This document shows, one piece after another, positions 1 to 7,962 of a DNA stretch of 64,000 nucleotides. Numbering within the stretch: the stretch's first letter is position 1; every line of letters starts with the position of its first letter. This stretch comes from CP2-2F sp034436355. Its GTDB lineage: Bacteria > Chloroflexota > Anaerolineae > Aggregatilineales > UBA2796. The stretch covers positions 1 to 64,000 of the forward strand of contig DAOTVQ010000020.1 of assembly GCA_034436355.1 (NCBI GenBank), given 5' to 3'. The position numbers and the translations under genes were made by a program. A model generated the notes under the pieces. That model saw only the letters and a list, made by a program, of their open reading frames with translations, was not told where the DNA came from and searched no databases.

Positions 1-91
1 CCGTAGAGGGTACTGAAACGATGTGAAGCATACGGCGCTACGACCGCGTCAAGGGTTGCAACCCACTTCGACCCGTAGAGGGTACTGAAAC
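1..91 (+). CRISPR. CRISPR array, trailing end (one full repeat, one partial, one spacer)
   Basis: Bases 55-91 form a 37-nt unit that starts GTTGCAACC and ends ACTGAAAC. Its last 19 bases (73-91) are repeated exactly at 1-19. The 35 bases between (20-54) are unrelated and of normal spacer length. The GTT start and GAAAC end are typical of type I and III repeats, where the last eight bases form the crRNA 5' handle. That suggests plus-strand transcription, with the leader outside the window on the left and this being the distal end. The repeat contains a small inverted repeat (ACCC, five bases, GGGT at 71-83). No cas gene lies in the window. Only 19 bases of repetition can be checked, so the array call rests on repeat form and spacing. 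Confidence 0.8.
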
Positions 92-111
92 GCACAGCAA
101 ACGTTTGGTGT

Positions 112-145
112 CGCTCCCTCAGCCAGCAGCTGTGGCGAGGGAGCG
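112..145. terminator. Strong hairpin between CRISPR array and sugar operon end
   Basis: CGCTCCCTC at 112-120 pairs with GAGGGAGCG at 137-145. GCCA at 122-125 extends the stem to TGGC at 133-136, with one bulged A and a seven-base loop. It lies between the last CRISPR repeat and the stop of the convergent dehydrogenase gene. No run of T follows on either strand, so it is not a textbook intrinsic terminator. It may still stop or protect transcripts from either side. Confidence 0.4.
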
Positions 146-177
146 TGCGGGTTAAAGCGGATTCGGGCGGTTGAGGA

Positions 178-1368
178 CTAGTATTTAATTTCCACCGCAC
201 GCCCTGAAGCGGCGGATTCCAGCACCGCATCACAGATCACGGCGCAGCGGTAGCCATCTTCAAAGGTAGCACCATAGGGCGCGATTGGCTCATTGTTCAC
301 GATGGCGCGCAGCAGATGATCGAACTCATGCACAAAGGTATGCTCCCAACCGATGATGTGCCCGTGCGGCCACCAGTTCGACCAATACGGATGGTAGCTT
401 TCGGTGACCAACACCTGCGTGAAGCCTTGCGTCTCTGGGCGCCCATCGCGCCACATGACTTCCATCTCGTTCATGCGCTCTAGGTTAAAGCGAATGCTGC
501 CATGCTCAGCGTTGATCTCAAAGACGTTGTAGTTTTTGCGTCCCGGCGCAAAGCGCGTGCTTTCCAGCGTGCCAAGCGCGCCGTTGTGGAACTCCACACA
601 GGCAACGAAAGCGTCATCCACCGTCACCTGAGCGCGCCCACCCTTGCCATCGGGACGGTCTTTGATGAACGTCTTGGTCATGGCGGCAATCCGCGCTGGC
701 TCACCCACCAGATAGCGAGCAAGGTCTATGATGTGCGCGCCGAGATCGCCTAGCGCGCCGCTGCCTGCCACGTTCTTATCCAAGCGCCAAACCATCGGGA
801 AGTTCGGATCGGCAATCCACTCTTGCAGGTAGACAGCGCGCCAGTGGTAGATTTGCCCCAGCGCACCGCTGTCAATCAGATCGCGGATTTGGCGGATGGC
901 TGGCACAAAACGGTAATTGAAGGCGACCATGTGCTTAACACCTGCTTTAGTCACGGCGTCTAGCATCGCCTTTGACTCTTCAGCAGTGCGCCCTAGCGGC
1001 TTTTCGCAGAAGACATGCTTGCCGGCTTGCGCCGCGGCGATGCACGGTTCGGCGTGGGCGTCGTTCGGTCCGCCGTTATCGAAAAGCTGCACGTCAGGGT
1101 CTTCGATCATCTGGCGCCAATCGGTGTAGTATTTCTCGTAGCCGTAGCGCAGCGCCGCCTCTTTCACGGCTTCTTCATTGCGCCCACTGACTGCCACAAG
1201 GCGCGGAATTGCCACAGGCGGGTACATCATGTAGGGCAGCTTTTTCATGGCGTTGGTGTGCGCCTTGCCCATGAAGGCATAGCCAAGCATTCCCACGCCA
1301 ACAGTAGGTGCTTGTCCGCTTGCCTTGGCGCCTGCCATGCTCACAAAACCAACTTCTTTATCGCTCAT
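178..1368 (-). CDS. Gfo/Idh/MocA family NAD(P)-dependent oxidoreductase
   Basis: This 396-residue protein has the family architecture. An N-terminal Rossmann fold carries the motif VGMLGYAFMGKAH near residues 24-36. The conserved CEKPLGRT near residues 120-127 holds the catalytic lysine. A C-terminal alpha/beta substrate domain follows. Relatives oxidise or epimerise sugars and inositols with NAD(P). It is the last gene of a minus-strand carbohydrate unit, five bases after the isomerase gene at 1374-2372. Pairing of Gfo/Idh enzymes with xylose-isomerase-like TIM barrels is a recurring arrangement in inositol and 3-keto-sugar pathways. The substrate cannot be read from the sequence. Confidence 0.9.
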   Translation of the reverse strand: MSDKEVGFVSMAGAKASGQAPTVGVGMLGYAFMGKAHTNAMKKLPYMMYPPVAIPRLVAVSGRNEEAVKEAALRYGYEKYYTDWRQMIEDPDVQLFDNGGPNDAHAEPCIAAAQAGKHVFCEKPLGRTAEESKAMLDAVTKAGVKHMVAFNYRFVPAIRQIRDLIDSGALGQIYHWRAVYLQEWIADPNFPMVWRLDKNVAGSGALGDLGAHIIDLARYLVGEPARIAAMTKTFIKDRPDGKGGRAQVTVDDAFVACVEFHNGALGTLESTRFAPGRKNYNVFEINAEHGSIRFNLERMNEMEVMWRDGRPETQGFTQVLVTESYHPYWSNWWPHGHIIGWEHTFVHEFDHLLRAIVNNEPIAPYGATFEDGYRCAVICDAVLESAASGRAVEIKY

Positions 1369-1373
1369 TGTCG

Positions 1374-2372
1374 CTATTCCTTCTGGAAGGCTGCATCAAA
1401 TGCCACATTCGAGGGTGAAATATCGGCGCGGCGCACCACCTGAACGGCTTCCGCCGCACCAACTTCGCGGTTCATGCCGCTGTCTTCCCACTCCACCGAG
1501 AGCGGACCGTCATAGCCAATGGCGTTCAGGCTGCGGACGATCTGCTCGAAGTTGATTTCGCCGCGCCCTGGCGAGACGAAATCCCAGCCGCGCCGCCGAT
1601 CTCCAAAGCCCAAGTGCGAGGCGAGGATGCTGCGGCGTCCGTCAAGGCGTTTGAGCGAGTCTTTGACGTGGACGTGGTAAATGCGATCCGCGAATTCCTC
1701 GATGAAGGCGACCGAATCTACAAATTGATGATTGAGGTGGCTCGGATCAAAGTTGATGCCAAAGGCAGGGCGGCGCTTGATAGCATCCAGCGCTTTGTGC
1801 GTGGTCACGATGTCGTAGGCGATCTCGGTCGGATGCACTTCCAAGCCAAAGCGCACGCCTACTTCATCGAACACATCGAGGATCGGATTCCAGCGGGCGG
1901 CAAAGTCGGCGTAGCCAGCTTCCACCATCTCATCGCTGGTCGGCGGGAAGCGGTAGAGCAAATGCCACACGCTGCTGCCGGTGAAGCCGTTGACGACTTT
2001 CACACCCATCTTGGCGGCGGCGCGTGCGGTGTTCATCACCTCTTGTGCGGCGCGCTGGCGCACCCCTTCTGGCTCGCCATCGCCCCAGACGTGCGGCGGC
2101 AAAATGCTCTTGTGGCGCTCATCAATCGGATCGCAGACGCACTGCCCAACCAAGTGCGTGCTGATCGCAAAGCATTTCAGCCCGTGCTTAGCGAGAATAT
2201 CGAGGCGCGATTGAATGTAGTTATCCTCGCTGAGCGCCCGCGAAACATCGAAATGATCGCCCCAGCAGGCAAGCTCCAGCCCATCGTAGCCCCATGCCGC
2301 CACCTTCTCGGCAAGAACGCTCAACGGCAAATCTGCCCACTGTCCGGTAAATAAAGTGACTGGTCTAGCCAT
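1374..2372 (-). CDS. Sugar phosphate isomerase/epimerase (xylose isomerase-like TIM barrel)
   Basis: This 332-residue protein has the AP endonuclease 2/xylose isomerase-like TIM-barrel fold. Visible signatures are the start VTLFTGQWADLPL, the strand GYDGLELACWGDHFD, the metal-site region GLEVHPTEIAYD, GINFDPSHL, and the late HVHVKD and LSVEWED segments. The His, Asp and Glu residues of those segments usually bind a divalent metal. Family members isomerise or epimerise sugars or inositol derivatives. It sits just upstream of the Gfo/Idh dehydrogenase in the same operon, so the two probably act on successive intermediates. The specific reaction is not known. Confidence 0.88.
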   Translation of the reverse strand: MARPVTLFTGQWADLPLSVLAEKVAAWGYDGLELACWGDHFDVSRALSEDNYIQSRLDILAKHGLKCFAISTHLVGQCVCDPIDERHKSILPPHVWGDGEPEGVRQRAAQEVMNTARAAAKMGVKVVNGFTGSSVWHLLYRFPPTSDEMVEAGYADFAARWNPILDVFDEVGVRFGLEVHPTEIAYDIVTTHKALDAIKRRPAFGINFDPSHLNHQFVDSVAFIEEFADRIYHVHVKDSLKRLDGRRSILASHLGFGDRRRGWDFVSPGRGEINFEQIVRSLNAIGYDGPLSVEWEDSGMNREVGAAEAVQVVRRADISPSNVAFDAAFQKE

Positions 2373-2419
2373 TGTTCAAAAACTCCTTGTAGGTATGCGT
2401 GATTATGTAAAAGGAACAG

Positions 2420-2848
2420 TTAATCGTGTTGGCTGGCACGGTCGCTTTTCGGTGTGATGTGTCCCCAGATGTTGAAGGCGACAAAACACACCAACAGCAG
2501 GTGAAAGCCAAGCTGATAGCCCTCAATCGCCCAAGACTGGAACATGCCCACCACACCGAGCAGAATGCCGCCAATGATGATTAGCTCCACCCGCCGATGC
2601 AAGCGTGCATTGATTTTACCGTTAAACTTGAGCGCTACCGCTACAATCAGGAAGATGAAAGACAGCACCACCGCCACAAAGCACAGGATGAACGGCATTC
2701 CCGTCAGCAGGACGTTGCCCGCCTTCCAACGGTCATCTTGCCCATCCACAATCGGCGCAAGGATCAGCGCGATTACCACCAGCACGGCGGCAGCGATCAG
2801 CAAGAAAAACGGATAGCGAATGCGCTTTGCCGCTTGTTGAACGCTCAT
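2420..2848 (-). CDS. Small four-helix membrane protein of the sugar operon
   Basis: The open frame extends further upstream to 3040, but that part overlaps the next gene and has no membrane character, so I chose the internal ATG at 2848 (MSVQQAAKRIRYPF). This gives 142 residues with about four hydrophobic segments, near 13-33, 46-72, 87-103 and 110-130, and a short polar tail. It lies between the two TIM-barrel genes and is co-directional with them, with 11 bases to the upstream gene. I do not recognise the family. A role in transport or membrane anchoring for the pathway is possible but is only inferred from position. Confidence 0.65.
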   Translation of the reverse strand: MSVQQAAKRIRYPFFLLIAAAVLVVIALILAPIVDGQDDRWKAGNVLLTGMPFILCFVAVVLSFIFLIVAVALKFNGKINARLHRRVELIIIGGILLGVVGMFQSWAIEGYQLGFHLLLVCFVAFNIWGHITPKSDRASQHD

Positions 2849-2859
2849 CAGTCTCGCTC

Positions 2860-3708
2860 CTATGCCAAAAGCTGCTTCAGGAATGCCACACCCTCTTGGG
2901 CAAGCGCATCTTGGGAGGGCGCAAGGCTGCGCCAAATGGCAGCCGCCCGTGCAATGCTTTTCACCTTGCTGGTGAACGACTCGATCACGACAGGTCCCGA
3001 ATAGCTGATCGCCTTCAGCGCACCTGCCACGTCCTGCCACGGCACATGCCCTGATCCGGGCGCACCGCGATCATTCTCGCAGGCGTGGAGATGCTTCAAG
3101 CGGCTGCCCACCTGCCGAATCGCCTGCCCAAGCGATTTTTCCTCAATGCACATATGAAAGGTATCCAGCATGATTTGGCAGGCAGGGCTATCCACACGAT
3201 CCACCACTTCAATTGCCTGCTCTGCCAGATTGATGAAGCTGGTCTCAAAGCGGTTCAGCGGCTCAAGGCACAGCACCACGCCGTGATCCTGTGCGTAGGC
3301 AGCCAGTTCTTTCAGGGTTGCCGTCAGCAGATCGAGATCGCGGGCGCGCTCTTCGGGCGTCTGCTGCCAAGTGCGCCCAACCGCCGAGTAGATCGGTCCG
3401 ACAAGGTTAGTGATGCCTATCGCATGGCACAAATCAACGCAGCCACGGATGTATGCCATGCCGTTCTGCCGAATGGCGGCGTCTTCGTGGATCAGATCGC
3501 GGTCGGGGCCCATGGCGGCGCACGCGCTGGCATCGAGTCCGTGTGCTGCCAAGATCGCCTTTGCCTCAGCGCCGTCAAGGTCGGTCAGGCTCTCAAAGGG
3601 CAGTTCGATCCAATCAAAGCCCATGCCCGTCACTTTGGGCGCCAGCGCCGCAAGTTCGGCAGTGGTCAATGGTGAAGTCCACACCCATGTATTCACACCA
3701 AAACGCAT
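2860..3708 (-). CDS. Sugar phosphate isomerase/epimerase (D-tagatose 3-epimerase-like TIM barrel)
   Basis: The 282-residue product starts MRFGVNTWVWTSPL and shows TIM-barrel features of the tagatose/psicose 3-epimerase type. The metal-binding candidates are LCLEPLNRFET, IMLDTFHM, HLHACENDRGAPGSGHVPW and VVIESF. These are the positions where the family holds Glu, Asp, His and Glu around a divalent metal. The enzymes epimerise ketoses or related polyols. It lies directly downstream of the two ABC ATPase genes, which links it to the imported substrate. It is clearly different from the second TIM barrel in this operon, so the pathway probably uses two isomerisation steps. Confidence 0.88.
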   Translation of the reverse strand: MRFGVNTWVWTSPLTTAELAALAPKVTGMGFDWIELPFESLTDLDGAEAKAILAAHGLDASACAAMGPDRDLIHEDAAIRQNGMAYIRGCVDLCHAIGITNLVGPIYSAVGRTWQQTPEERARDLDLLTATLKELAAYAQDHGVVLCLEPLNRFETSFINLAEQAIEVVDRVDSPACQIMLDTFHMCIEEKSLGQAIRQVGSRLKHLHACENDRGAPGSGHVPWQDVAGALKAISYSGPVVIESFTSKVKSIARAAAIWRSLAPSQDALAQEGVAFLKQLLA

Positions 3709-3740
3709 TTTTTCACGTTCCTCTCTAAAAACTTTTCAGC

Positions 3741-4799
3741 TTAAAGCGGCAAGCGCTGCCCACTGCTGTCAAAATAGTGCAGCCGCTCGCGGATCACGTC
3801 AAAGCGCACCTGATCGCCGCGTCGGTAGCGTGAAATGCCGGACACGACGCACAGAAAGGTCTGCGCGCCCGCCCGCAGGTGGATGACCGTCTCAACGCCG
3901 AGCGGCTCGACCAGCACCACTTCGCCGCTGAGGGCGCCCTCAGGCGTGATCTGCACATCTTCAGGGCGAATGCCAAGCATGAACTCTGAGGGCAAGCTGC
4001 CGCTTGGCGCGGGCAACTGCACCGTGCTTTCCTGAACGTGCAGCGTACCATTCTCACGGAAGGCTTTGTGCATGTTAATGCGCGGCGTGCCAACCAACTG
4101 CGCCACAAAGGTGGTGGCAGGGCGATCATAAATATCGGTGGGCGTGCCAACCTGAATCAGCTTGCCTTCGCGCAGCACACCAATGCGATCCGCCATCGTC
4201 AGCGCCTCGATCTGGTCGTGCGTCACAAAAAGCGTGGTGCTGGTCTGTGTCTTTTGGATGTGCTTCAGCTCCACACGCAGCGACTCGCGCAGTTTGGCGT
4301 CAAGGTTGCTCAGCGGCTCATCCATCAGGAAGATGCGCGGATTCCGCACAATGGCACGCCCGATGCTAACGCGCTGCATCTCACCGCCGCTCAGGCGCGC
4401 CGTCTTGCGCTCTAGCAAGTGCTGAATCCGCAGCAGTTCGGCAGCTTTTTCCACACGCGGTTTGATCTCAGCCTCTGGCGTGCGGCGCATTGGCGAACGC
4501 AGCGGAAAGGCGAGGTTGTCGTAAACGCTCATGGTTGGGTAGAGCGAGTACTGCTGAAAGACGAAAGCAATATCGCGCTCTGCCGGTGGCACGCCGTTCA
4601 TGCGCTGTCCGTCGAACAGGATGTCGCCTTCGGTTTGGCGCTCCAAGCCGGCGATCACGCGCAGCGTGGTTGTTTTGCCCGCGCCCGTCGGACCGAGCAG
4701 CACGAAAAACTCGCCGTTCTGAATGGTGAAACTCACGTCATCCAGCGCGGTAATATCCTTAAAGCGTTTGCTGATGTGCTGTAGGGCAATCTCGCTCAT
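3741..4799 (-). CDS. ABC transporter ATP-binding protein, MalK/UgpC-like (first of two)
   Basis: The protein has 352 residues. It has Walker A GPTGAGKTTT near residue 36, the signature LSGGEMQR, Walker B IFLMDEPLSNLD and the switch histidine in FVTHDQ. A C-terminal OB-fold regulatory region (from about 235) is typical of carbohydrate importers. It powers uptake through the two permeases of the operon. Its start overlaps the stop of the other ATPase by four bases (4796-4799), so the two are translationally coupled. Two different MalK-like subunits in one operon suggest a heterodimeric motor. The glycerol importer GlpS/GlpT of rhizobia is a known precedent. Confidence 0.93.
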   Translation of the reverse strand: MSEIALQHISKRFKDITALDDVSFTIQNGEFFVLLGPTGAGKTTTLRVIAGLERQTEGDILFDGQRMNGVPPAERDIAFVFQQYSLYPTMSVYDNLAFPLRSPMRRTPEAEIKPRVEKAAELLRIQHLLERKTARLSGGEMQRVSIGRAIVRNPRIFLMDEPLSNLDAKLRESLRVELKHIQKTQTSTTLFVTHDQIEALTMADRIGVLREGKLIQVGTPTDIYDRPATTFVAQLVGTPRINMHKAFRENGTLHVQESTVQLPAPSGSLPSEFMLGIRPEDVQITPEGALSGEVVLVEPLGVETVIHLRAGAQTFLCVVSGISRYRRGDQVRFDVIRERLHYFDSSGQRLPL

Positions 4800-5899
4800 A
4801 GGGCGACCTCTGCTACAGGCTGAATTGCCTTCTCGGTGCGCGGATCAAAGAAGCGCACCATGTTCGGATCGAGGCTGAAGCGCACCAAGGCATCAATCGG
4901 GTAAATCTCCTGACGGCTGGCGCGCACATGCACAATCGGATTCTCATGCCCAAGGTCAAGGTGCAGCATGGAAAAGCCGCCGTGCAGATCAGCGGCGTAG
5001 ACAGTTGCCTCCAGTTCGCCATCGGCGCGTACGCTTGCCGCTTCGGGGCGAAAACCAACGATCAGCTCACCGCTGCCTTGCGTCACATGATCAACGGCAG
5101 CCCGCCAGGCAGCAGGCACAGGCAAGCGCTTAGAACCGCCAAAGCTAACCACACCTTCGCTATAGCGCCCTTTGAGCAAGTTCATGCCCGGCGAGCCAAT
5201 GAAGCGCGCCACAAACAGGTTGGCAGGATCGTAGTAGACTTCGGCGGGCGTGCCAACTTGCTGCACAACTGCGGCAGACATCACCACGATCCGATCACTC
5301 ATCGCCATCGCCTCAACCTGATCGTGCGTCACATAGACCGTTGTCGCGTTGATGCTCAGGTGCAGGCGCTTGATCTCGGCGCGCATCGTCTCGCGGAATT
5401 CGGCGTCCAAGGCGCCAAGTGGTTCATCCATCAGAAAGGCAGACGGACGCCGCACTAAGGCACGCGCCAACGCAATGCGCTGTTGGTCGCCACCGCTGAG
5501 CGCGGCGGGACGGCTGTTTGCCAAATGCTCAATTTGCAGCAGCTTCAGCACCTCGTTCACGCGCTTGGTCACCTCATCACGCGGCACGCTTTGCGCTTGC
5601 AGCGGAAAGGCGACGTTCTCGCGGGCGGTGAGGTGCGGGTAGAGCGCGAAAAACTGGAAGACAAAGGCGATATCGCGCTCGCTCGGATGCAGCCATGTCA
5701 CATCGCGCTCGTTCAGCAGAATTTTGCCGCTGGTCACCGCCTCCAGCCCGCTGATCATCCGCAATGTGGTGGTTTTGCCGCAGCCGCTTGGACCAAGCAG
5801 CACGACGAACTCGCCATCCTGAATGGTTAAATCCATCGGCTGCACCGCGTAGGCGCTGCCAAACTTCTTCTCGACTTGTTGCAGAGTTATGGTTGCCAT
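4796..5899 (-). CDS. ABC transporter ATP-binding protein, MalK/UgpC-like (second of two)
   Basis: The protein has 367 residues. It carries Walker A GPSGCGKTTT, signature LSGGDQQRIAL, Walker B FLMDEPLGALD and VTHDQVEAMAM, followed by a C-terminal regulatory domain. It is as complete as its partner, so neither looks like a decaying copy. The gene starts six bases after the stop of the MalG-like permease, which places it firmly in the transport operon. It probably dimerises with the partner ATPase encoded at 3741-4799 to drive sugar or polyol import. Confidence 0.93.
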   Translation of the reverse strand: MATITLQQVEKKFGSAYAVQPMDLTIQDGEFVVLLGPSGCGKTTTLRMISGLEAVTSGKILLNERDVTWLHPSERDIAFVFQFFALYPHLTARENVAFPLQAQSVPRDEVTKRVNEVLKLLQIEHLANSRPAALSGGDQQRIALARALVRRPSAFLMDEPLGALDAEFRETMRAEIKRLHLSINATTVYVTHDQVEAMAMSDRIVVMSAAVVQQVGTPAEVYYDPANLFVARFIGSPGMNLLKGRYSEGVVSFGGSKRLPVPAAWRAAVDHVTQGSGELIVGFRPEAASVRADGELEATVYAADLHGGFSMLHLDLGHENPIVHVRASRQEIYPIDALVRFSLDPNMVRFFDPRTEKAIQPVAEVAL

Positions 5900-5905
5900 G
5901 TGTTT

Positions 5906-6919
5906 CTACTTCCGAACTGCACCAAAGGTGACGCCGCGCAAGAGGTGCTGGCGCAGCGCAAAGGTCACGATCACGACCGGGATCAGGAACAGGAGCGCGC
6001 CTGCTGCAATGGTGTTCCACTCGATGCCGCCGCTGCCCAAAATGGAAGGGATCGAGGGCGGCGCTGTGCGCGCATTCTGAGTTGTCAACATCAGGGCGAA
6101 GGCATATTCATTCCAGGCGAAGATCAGGCAGAAAACCGTGGTGGCAGCGATGCCTGTGCGCGCTTGCGGAATCACGATGCGGAAGAAGGTTTGCAGGCGT
6201 GTATAGCCATCCACCAGTGCAGCTTCTTCATACTCACGCGGAATCTCATCAATGAAGCCTTTCAACAGCCACACCGAGAACGACAAGTTAAAGACGGTGT
6301 AGAGCATGATCAGCCCAAAATGCGTATCGTGCAGACCGATGCTGCGATACATCAAGAAAATCGGGATGGTGACGACCACCGGCGGCAACATGCGCGTGCT
6401 GAGGATGAAAAACAGCAGATCGCCTTTGGCGGGAATATTGAAACGGCTGAAGGCGTAAGCAGAGAGCAAGCCAAGCACCACTGACAGCACCGTTGACGTG
6501 CCGGCGATGATCACTGAGTTGCCAAGCTGCCGTGCGTATTGGCTCGGTCCGTTGATGGCGCGCCCGATTTGCAGGGCAATCTGATCCACCCAGCCGAGAT
6601 CAGGCTGCTGGCTGCGCTCTTCCTGCTCTGCCTGAGAGAGCAAACGCATATCGCTCAACAGGCTCACAAAGCCCGTCAGCGACGGCTCGAAGATCAGCTT
6701 GGGCGGAATGGCAGTCACATCCGTTGGCGTTTTGAAGGCAGTTAGCACAATCCAAAAGACGGGGATCAGCGAGATCAGGGAGAGGATGATCGCTATGGTG
6801 GCACGCACACTGCCTGCCATGCGCGCACGCGGATGCACGCGATCCACGCGGATTGACTCGACCACCGGTAGGCGCGGTCCGCTCTGCTCAAAGGTTTGGC
6901 GAGGTGTTGTGGCAGCCAT
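5906..6919 (-). CDS. Carbohydrate ABC transporter permease, MalG-like
   Basis: The 337-residue membrane protein has about six transmembrane segments. Its binding-protein-dependent transport motif EYEEAALVDGYTRLQTFFRI near residue 230 contacts the ATPase. It is longer than the usual 270-280 residues. The extra length lies between the first two membrane segments, in a polar stretch that includes SQAEQEERSQQ, likely on the outer face. It forms the channel with the partner permease. The start is four bases downstream of that gene's stop. Confidence 0.92.
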   Translation of the reverse strand: MAATTPRQTFEQSGPRLPVVESIRVDRVHPRARMAGSVRATIAIILSLISLIPVFWIVLTAFKTPTDVTAIPPKLIFEPSLTGFVSLLSDMRLLSQAEQEERSQQPDLGWVDQIALQIGRAINGPSQYARQLGNSVIIAGTSTVLSVVLGLLSAYAFSRFNIPAKGDLLFFILSTRMLPPVVVTIPIFLMYRSIGLHDTHFGLIMLYTVFNLSFSVWLLKGFIDEIPREYEEAALVDGYTRLQTFFRIVIPQARTGIAATTVFCLIFAWNEYAFALMLTTQNARTAPPSIPSILGSGGIEWNTIAAGALLFLIPVVIVTFALRQHLLRGVTFGAVRK

Positions 6920-6922
6920 GGC

Positions 6923-7855
6923 TTATTCTCCGCGCAGTTTGTTCAGGTAGCGAATGTAAACGTTGCTGATGCAAATAATGATGATCAGCACAATATAGGC
7001 GAGTGCGCTTGCCTGCCCGGTGTTAAACTGCCCTGAAAATGCCAAGCGGTAGAGCGCAATCGAAACTGTCTCCGTAGATTTGCCCGGACCGCCACCCGTT
7101 AAGCCCATCATCAGGTCAAAGGCTTTGATCGCCTCAATGGTGCGGAATAGCACTGCGATCAACAGCAGCGGCGCCACTTGCGGCAGCGTGATGCGGCGGA
7201 ACTGAAACCATGCGCTGGCGCGGTCTATGGCGGCTGCCTCATACAAATAGTCGGGGATGGCATTCAAGCCGGACAGGCACAGCAGCATCACGAACGGAGT
7301 CCACATCCACACATCTACAATAACAACTGCCAACATCGCGCTGACAGGACCAGCCAGCATATCGGTGGCAAGGCGTGGGTTGGTTGGGTTGAGCAGGAAG
7401 TTGAAAATGCCATAGCTTGGGTTGTAGATCAGCTTCCAGAACATGCCGACTACCACCGGCGAGAGCATCATTGGAATTAGGGTTAAGGTGGTGATGAAAC
7501 CGCTGCCCTTGAACTTTTGGCGCAGCAGCATTGCCAAACTAAAGCCAAGCACCGTCTGCAAGCCAACCGAAAGCAGGGCGTAAACGCCGGTGGTAGCGAA
7601 GGATTGCCAGAAGGTTGGGCGGGAAAGGATGGCGGTGTAGTTGCTAAAGCCGACCCATTCCGGCGCACGGTTGGCGATGACACTGTAACGGGTAAAGCTC
7701 AGGTAAAGGCTGTAGAACAATGGAAAGACGTTCCACAGGATCAGGATGATGAGCGTTGGAAAAATGAAGAGCCGCACCAACGCACCATCGCTCATATGGC
7801 GGCGCTGTGCGCGTTGTTTGGCTTGCGTGGGCGCAGCCTGTGTTAGAGCAGTCAT
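6923..7855 (-). CDS. Carbohydrate ABC transporter permease, MalF-like
   Basis: I chose the ATG at 7855 (MTALTQAAPTQAKQ) because GAAAGG lies about eight bases upstream and the region above it is not protein-like. The 310-residue product has about six membrane segments and the EAA-loop motif YLYEAAAIDRASAWFQFRRI near residue 215. It pairs with the MalG-like permease. It is separated from the binding-protein gene by 107 bases that contain a strong hairpin, a common way to keep the permease level below that of the binding protein. Confidence 0.92.
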   Translation of the reverse strand: MTALTQAAPTQAKQRAQRRHMSDGALVRLFIFPTLIILILWNVFPLFYSLYLSFTRYSVIANRAPEWVGFSNYTAILSRPTFWQSFATTGVYALLSVGLQTVLGFSLAMLLRQKFKGSGFITTLTLIPMMLSPVVVGMFWKLIYNPSYGIFNFLLNPTNPRLATDMLAGPVSAMLAVVIVDVWMWTPFVMLLCLSGLNAIPDYLYEAAAIDRASAWFQFRRITLPQVAPLLLIAVLFRTIEAIKAFDLMMGLTGGGPGKSTETVSIALYRLAFSGQFNTGQASALAYIVLIIIICISNVYIRYLNKLRGE

Positions 7856-7920
7856 TGAAAAGTGCCTTTCAGGTCTAGGGCAGCCGAGCAATACACAAGA
7901 GAAACACACGCGAGGTGCGG

Positions 7921-7948
7921 GTAAGGGCAGGCTCTTGCCCGCCCTTAC
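7921..7948 (-). promoter_or_regulatory. Stem-loop between binding-protein and permease genes
   Basis: On the plus strand GTAAGGGC at 7921-7928 pairs with GCCCTTAC at 7941-7948. The stem continues inward through about four more pairs around a four-base loop. It begins 15 bases after the binding-protein stop and about 65 bases before the permease start. No T-run follows. Hairpins at this place in sugar ABC operons are known to stabilise the binding-protein mRNA or to reduce read-through; that role is inferred here. Confidence 0.55.
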
Positions 7949-7962
7949 GCCCTGTGCCTAGC

